Made by a program: the position numbers and the translations under genes | Assembly: GCF_047263945.1 (NCBI RefSeq) | Contig: NZ_JBLAVB010000001.1 | Location: 310,001 to 374,000, forward strand | Reading direction: 5' to 3' | DNA length: 64,000 nucleotides | Source of the DNA: Rhodospirillum sp047263945 | GTDB taxonomy: Bacteria > Pseudomonadota > Alphaproteobacteria > Rhodospirillales > Rhodospirillaceae | Shown here: positions 60,019 to 64,000 of the stretch, in pieces | Layout of the letters: each line of letters opens with the position of its first letter | Numbering within the stretch: position 1 is the first letter of the stretch | Notes under the pieces: model-generated | Told to the model about the DNA's origin: nothing | What the model saw: the letters and a program-made list of their open reading frames with translations, nothing else | Databases searched by the model: none

Positions 60019-61035
60019 ATGGTCACGATCAAGGATGTCGCCTTCGCTGCGGGGGTGTCAGGGACGACCGTTTCCCACGTGATCAACGGGACCCGATATG
60101 TGGCCCCGGAAACGGCAGAGCGGGTCAATGCCGCCATAAGCCGCCTGGGGTTCGCCCCCAATGGCTTGGCCCGCGCCCTGAAGGGCAGCCGAACGAAAGC
60201 CATCGGCATGGTGGTCACCAGTTCCACCAATCCTTTCTTTGCCGCGCTGATCCACGGGGTAGAGCGGGCCTGTTTCGCCCGGGGATACAGCCTGATTCTC
60301 TGCAATTCCGAGGATAATCTCGACAAGATGCGCGCCTATCGGGAGGTCCTGCGGTCCCGTCGCATTGATGCTCTGGTCCTGCTCACCGCCAACCAGGGGC
60401 CGGGGATGGCGGATGACCTCGCCACCGCCGCCACTGCCGTGCCAACCATCGCCCTGGATGCGGCCCCCGGAACTGCTGCCATGACTGTTGCCGACGACAG
60501 TGCCCTTGGGGGACGGCTGGCGATGGAGTACCTGGCGGACAAGGGATTCCGCTCAATTGCCCTGATCACCGGTCCCGCAGCCCATGCCCGTTCGGCGCCG
60601 CGCCTTGTCGGTGCTCTGGAGGTTCTAGCCGAAAGAAGGCTTTCCCTGGCACCGGAGCACCATGTGGAAGCCGATCTGTCCGTCGTGGGGGGGCATGCGG
60701 CCACCCTGAGGCTGCTTTCCCGACCCAGGAGCCAATGGCCCCAGGCCATCTTCTGCTTTAACGACGTCATGGCGATGGGGGCGCTGAGTGCGGCCCAGGG
60801 CCTTGGTTTGTCCCTGCCCGGAGACCTTTCGGTCCTGGGCTATGACGACATTGAGCTCGCCGCCTATACCGCGCCGCCTTTGACCACCATCCACCAGCCC
60901 GTCCCGGAGATGGGAGAGGGGGCGGTGGCCCTATTGATTGATTATTTGGAAAAGGGACATCCCCTGCCCGAGGCTCTGGTCCTTCCGCCGACTCTGGTGG
61001 AACGGGCATCGGTGGGCACGCCCCGGGAACCCTGA
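60019..61035 (+). CDS. rbsR: LacI-family repressor of the rbs operon
   Basis: 338 residues. The N-terminal HTH and hinge are VTIKDVAFAAGVSGTTVSHV and ARALKGSRTKAIG; the effector domain has VVTSSTNPFFAALIHGVERA, AIFCFNDVMAMGALSAAQGLG and LSVLGYDDIELAAYTAPPLT, as in RbsR/PurR-type proteins. It most likely binds the operators at 55904-55934 and is released by ribose. In E. coli the rbsK ribokinase gene lies between rbsB and rbsR; here it is absent. The symbol rests on context. Confidence 0.88.
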   Translation: MVTIKDVAFAAGVSGTTVSHVINGTRYVAPETAERVNAAISRLGFAPNGLARALKGSRTKAIGMVVTSSTNPFFAALIHGVERACFARGYSLILCNSEDNLDKMRAYREVLRSRRIDALVLLTANQGPGMADDLATAATAVPTIALDAAPGTAAMTVADDSALGGRLAMEYLADKGFRSIALITGPAAHARSAPRLVGALEVLAERRLSLAPEHHVEADLSVVGGHAATLRLLSRPRSQWPQAIFCFNDVMAMGALSAAQGLGLSLPGDLSVLGYDDIELAAYTAPPLTTIHQPVPEMGEGAVALLIDYLEKGHPLPEALVLPPTLVERASVGTPREP

Positions 61036-61092
61036 CATGAGCCTTGTCGGTTTCGGTGTTTGCCGCAGCCTGTGGTGCCCTGGCGGGTGCTC

Positions 61093-61626
61093 CTAATCGG
61101 CCTCCGCTTGAGGGGATGCATCCATTTCCATCGCCCGCAGGATCAGGTCCAGGGCGGCGTTAACGGTAGCGTGGCGCACCTCGTGGCGGTCTCCGGCGAA
61201 GACCTGACGGCGAGCCTGGACGGGGCCATCGGCGATGGCGCAGGCCATGTGCACCAGCCCCACCGGTTTGTCCGCGCTTCCACCGTCCGGCCCGGCGATG
61301 CCGGTGACAGAAATGGAGATGGTTGCCAGCGAGTTGTTCAGGGCGCCTTCGGCCATGGCTTGGGCAACTTCGGCGCTGACGGCGCCATGGGTGGCCAACA
61401 TTTCCTCGGGCACGCCCAGCATCTGGGTCTTGGCATCATTCGAATAGGTCACGAATCCGCGATCGACGACGGCGCTCGAGCCGGAGACCGCCGTTAGGGC
61501 CGTGGAGATCATACCGCCAGTACAGCTTTCTGCGGTGACCACCAAGTAGCCCTTTTCCTTCAACGCGGAGATGACCTCCTGGGCGTGCTGGGCCAAATCC
61601 TTTGGGAAGGGGAGGGGTTTGGACAT
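61093..61626 (-). CDS. CinA C-terminal-domain nicotinamide-nucleotide amidase (PncC-like)
   Basis: 177 residues, a stand-alone CinA_C domain. It has YLVVTAESCTGGMISTALTA with the nucleophilic Ser, SSAVVDRGFVTYSNDAKTQML, SISVTGIAGPDGGSADKPVGLV and a basic CRR-like RRQVFAGDRHEVR end. The domain deamidates NMN in the pyridine-nucleotide cycle. It is 25 bp downstream of pgpA in the same direction, so co-transcribed, a common alphaproteobacterial arrangement. Confidence 0.93.
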   Translation of the reverse strand: MSKPLPFPKDLAQHAQEVISALKEKGYLVVTAESCTGGMISTALTAVSGSSAVVDRGFVTYSNDAKTQMLGVPEEMLATHGAVSAEVAQAMAEGALNNSLATISISVTGIAGPDGGSADKPVGLVHMACAIADGPVQARRQVFAGDRHEVRHATVNAALDLILRAMEMDASPQAEAD

Positions 61627-61651
61627 GAGGGGCTCCTTGGGTATTCAGAAA

Positions 61652-62170
61652 CTACATCAGAAAATGGACGTAAGCAGTCATCATCGCTGTGGAATATACG
61701 GCTGCTATCCCGTCGTCCAGCATGATTCCCACTCCTCCGTGGACTCTGCGATCCGCAAGGCAGGCCGGCCAGGGTTTGGTAATGTCACACAGGCGGAAAC
61801 AGGCCAGCCCGACCAAATAGGCCAGGGGGTCGAGGGGTGCGGGGACCAGGGTTAGCCATTGGCCAGCCACTTCGTCGATGACAATGCGCTTTGGGTCACG
61901 TTCCCCCGAACGGCGCACATGGGCCGAGGACGCGAGGGTACCGATCAGGAAGGCCAGGGCCGATGCAATGGCCAGCCCGATCGGGCCAAAGGCCCAGGCC
62001 AATCCCCAGGCGAAGGGGAGGGCGGCGATAGAACCGACCGTGCCAGGGGCTACGGGACATTGACCGGAGCCGAACCAGGTTGTGATGGCCAGGATGGGCA
62101 AGGGGACCGGGATAGGGGCGCGGTCGCGGCGGTCGCTGCCCGATTCGGTCGAATTGGTGGGTAACGTCAT
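61652..62170 (-). CDS. pgpA: Phosphatidylglycerophosphatase A
   Basis: 172 residues, membrane protein with 4 TM segments. Conserved TWFGSGQCPVAPGTVGS at the start, RIVIDEVAGQWL (catalytic acidic residues), FRLCDITKPWP and GGVGIMLDDGIAA match PgpA. It dephosphorylates phosphatidylglycerol phosphate in phospholipid synthesis. Upstream partner of the PncC-like gene. Confidence 0.95.
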   Translation of the reverse strand: MTLPTNSTESGSDRRDRAPIPVPLPILAITTWFGSGQCPVAPGTVGSIAALPFAWGLAWAFGPIGLAIASALAFLIGTLASSAHVRRSGERDPKRIVIDEVAGQWLTLVPAPLDPLAYLVGLACFRLCDITKPWPACLADRRVHGGVGIMLDDGIAAVYSTAMMTAYVHFLM

Positions 62171-62544
62171 GGTATCCAGGGGTGCAGGAATGGGGGGCTA
62201 GTCAGCGGGGCTTGGGCGTTCTCATTTTTTTGTTGTAACACGGTTCACTGAATTTTAAGAGTGAAGCTTGGGTGGGGTGACGTGGGGCATAGTCTTCCCT
62301 CTATCCGTTGTCACGGTATCCGGCTCGTTGTCACGGTATTCGGTCTATTCGGCGGCGCTGCCTTTTGATGGCAGCCAGTGTGACAGGGAGTGTGAGTTTG
62401 GATCGCCCTTTGGTGCTTTTGATATTTCATGCTATCTTTTAGCGCCCGATTGAGCACCGTTCGCCAATGTCGCCCGTCCCATTCGCTGGTTCGGTGTCCG
62501 GTAAACCGGTCCAATTGATTGTTTTGTGGAAACGAGGAGCGTTC
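62171..62544. other. Divergent intergenic region between pgpA and the M23 peptidase gene
   Basis: About 370 bp holding promoters for both directions. A 20-bp tandem duplication (CGTTGTCACGGTATCCGGCT-type) lies at 62306-62345, with 17 of 20 positions identical by eye. No other feature recognised. Confidence 0.45.
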
Positions 62545-63897
62545 ATGTCCGAATTTGATCCCCAGGAACTGAGCTTATCCCAATTCCACCGAAAGCTGCG
62601 TCGGTATTTTCCCGAGCGCCATTTGATGCTTCGCAGCGATAGCGGCATGCGTCAGGTCACCCTGACCAGCCTTCACCAAATCGTCGTATTGACCGCAGCG
62701 GTGATTTTCTTTGGTTGGGTGACCTATTCTACCTCTGCGCTCATTTGGATGGATGACATCATCTCCGCCAAGGACGAGAGGATTGAGGATGCCCGCGAGG
62801 CATACAAGTCTCTGTTGGCCGAAGTGAGCGTTTACAAACAGAGGGTCGCGGAAGTCACCAATGCCCTTCAGTCCAATCACAGTCAATTCGCGAAGCTGGT
62901 GGACGAGGAAGGTGGATCGGCGACGGTGCCGGACGGGGCAAGCGAGGCTGAGGTCAAGGGGTTGTCGGGGGGGGAGGATGCCGACTTCCTGCAGGAGCAG
63001 CGCCGGTATGATCGGGAACAGCAGATCTTGATGACCCAATTGACGACCCTGCAACAAGGGATGGAAGACTTGTCGCAGGCTCGGGTGCTGCTTACTGATT
63101 TTGACGGGATTGAGTTGGAGATGCGCAAGGTGGTTCTTCAGCGTGATCTGGCTCTCTCGCAAAATCAGGAGTTGACTGGACGTGTGAAGGGTCTGGAAGA
63201 CCAGCTCTCGGACATGGAAGAAGCACAGGTCATGCTGGTCGAGCGGTTTGGCGAGATGGCCCAGGATAAGATCGCGGCCTTGGAAACGGATTTGAGCGAG
63301 ACCGGGCTGGACGTGGATAGTCTGATTAAGCGTAAGAAAAGTGAGAACTCAAGCTTCGGGCAGGGAGGTCCGTTCCTGCCTCTGGAGTTGCCCGATATAG
63401 AGAACCCAGCCTTCGATGCGAGCTTGAATGATCTGAATGATCGGCTGGATCGATGGGGTGCACTGCATAATCTGGTGTTGGATCTTCCCCTTGCTGTGCC
63501 TTTGAACGTAGCCTATCGCGTGACATCACGCTTTGGTGTGCGTAAGGATCCCGTCAACGGCCGTTTGTCTCGGCATGAGGGCTTGGACCTGGGCGCGCCG
63601 ATGCTGGCGCCAATCCTTGCCACCGGGCCAGGAAAGGTAGTTTACGCCGGGTGGCGTGGGCGCTATGGTCGCGTAGTCGAGGTCGATCATGGCATGGGTT
63701 TGAGCACCCGGTATGCCCATATGCGAACGATCAAGGCCCAACTGGGCCAGCATGTGGAGCGTGGCGAAGTGATTGGAGCCGTCGGCAGTAGTGGCCGCAG
63801 CACCGGCTCCCATGTGCATTATGAAGTGCGTGTTAATGGTAAACCCCGGAACCCGGCGGTGTTCATGAAAGCGGGAAAAAATGTTTTCAAAGACTAG
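62545..63897 (+). CDS. Membrane-anchored M23 (LytM/DipM-type) peptidase with coiled coil
   Basis: 450 residues from the ATG at 62545, with GGAG five bases upstream. One TM at about 45-68, a coiled-coil region at about 75-255 (EDQLSDMEEAQVMLVERFGE type), and a C-terminal M23 domain with the zinc motifs HEGLDLGAP (HxxxD) and HVHYEV (HxH). A peptidoglycan endopeptidase, inner-membrane anchored, in the CDS pair with a bactofilin. It overlaps the downstream bactofilin start by 17 bp. Confidence 0.92.
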   Translation: MSEFDPQELSLSQFHRKLRRYFPERHLMLRSDSGMRQVTLTSLHQIVVLTAAVIFFGWVTYSTSALIWMDDIISAKDERIEDAREAYKSLLAEVSVYKQRVAEVTNALQSNHSQFAKLVDEEGGSATVPDGASEAEVKGLSGGEDADFLQEQRRYDREQQILMTQLTTLQQGMEDLSQARVLLTDFDGIELEMRKVVLQRDLALSQNQELTGRVKGLEDQLSDMEEAQVMLVERFGEMAQDKIAALETDLSETGLDVDSLIKRKKSENSSFGQGGPFLPLELPDIENPAFDASLNDLNDRLDRWGALHNLVLDLPLAVPLNVAYRVTSRFGVRKDPVNGRLSRHEGLDLGAPMLAPILATGPGKVVYAGWRGRYGRVVEVDHGMGLSTRYAHMRTIKAQLGQHVERGEVIGAVGSSGRSTGSHVHYEVRVNGKPRNPAVFMKAGKNVFKD

Positions 63898-64000
63898 CAG
63901 CAAACCGGCGAAGTCCACACCTATCTCCGAGCCACAAAAGGCCGATTCGGCCTCTTCTGAGAGAAGTGTCCCTTCGATCATCAGCTCTGACCTCACGGTC
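63881..64000 (+). CDS. Bactofilin, 5' part (runs off window edge)
   Basis: The first 40 codons, starting ATG at 63881 after GCGGGAAAAA and overlapping the M23 gene 3' end by 17 bp. It reads MFSKTSSKPAKSTPISEPQK and ends SVPSIISSDLTV. The PSIISSDLTV segment is the usual opening of the bactofilin beta-helix. Bactofilins form filaments that localise peptidoglycan enzymes, and M23 peptidase-bactofilin gene pairs are common. The rest is outside the window. Confidence 0.85.
   Translation, partial: MFSKTSSKPAKSTPISEPQKADSASSERSVPSIISSDLTV

Overview
The window looks like chromosomal DNA from a GC-rich alphaproteobacterium, most plausibly Rhodospirillales or a close relative. This is inferred from the style of several genes: a SahR-like regulator in front of metF-metH, a stand-alone MlaC, XRE regulators with an alphaproteobacterial-style HTH, an M23 peptidase-bactofilin pair, and a well-known type of alphaproteobacterial palindromic repeat. 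No species can be named from the sequence alone. There is no rRNA, CRISPR array, transposase or prophage. One tRNA (Glu, TTC) was found.

Layout. 0.2-7.7 kb (minus strand): a TrpX-type periplasmic binding protein behind a SpoIIE-type phosphatase, a lipoprotein hydrolase, a Na/Pi-type transporter behind a small membrane sensor, and a STAS protein. 8-15.3 kb (minus): LpxR-like lipid A deacylase, isochorismatase-fold hydrolase, tRNA-Glu, cold-shock protein, ABM monooxygenase, MBL hydrolase, tandem hemerythrin and MnmC. 15.7-19.6 kb: nucleoside deoxyribosyltransferase, NUDIX hydrolase, ParA-like ATPase and EttA. 20-25 kb: a soluble MCP-tip/Cache protein, a Crp/Fnr regulator overlapping a di-haem peroxidase, a DUF4242 protein and MlaC. 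25.2-30.8 kb: a methionine-cycle operon (SahR-like regulator, metF, metH), each gene overlapping the next by 4 bases or fewer. 31-34 kb: an AT-richer quorum-sensing island (LuxR, LuxI, a coupled small protein) and an XRE regulator. 34.5-37.3 kb: a REC-PAS-GGDEF diguanylate cyclase, a small unknown protein and MsrB. 37.6-42.5 kb: a BMP-family nucleoside-type ABC transporter. 43-47.5 kb: a chemoreceptor, a LysM/GH18-like protein, a truncated TfoX gene and a lone receiver domain. 47.9-50.2 kb: ahpC-ahpF. 50.6-52.2 kb: a FrnE-like DsbA and a second XRE regulator. 52.3-55.7 kb: a 1114-residue metallophosphoesterase-STAND-TPR protein. 56-61 kb: rbsDACB-rbsR without a ribokinase. 61-64 kb: pncC/cinA-C, pgpA, an M23 peptidase and the first 40 codons of a bactofilin.

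The most interesting gene is the metallophosphoesterase-STAND-TPR protein. It has the effector/NTPase/sensor architecture of NLR-like bacterial conflict proteins, and its sensor contains five nearly identical 123-bp repeats. I infer a possible anti-phage or other conflict role; nothing in the sequence proves it.

The second theme is a dense population of non-coding repeats. At least five families (called R1-R5 here) sit against gene ends. R1 carries a terminator-like hairpin directly behind several genes. R2 abuts a 5'-truncated tfoX gene and supplies the stop codon of a small ORF. One R3 copy is inserted inside an R2 copy, with perfect 9-bp terminal inverted repeats and an 11-bp direct repeat, which is direct evidence for past mobility of a MITE-like element.
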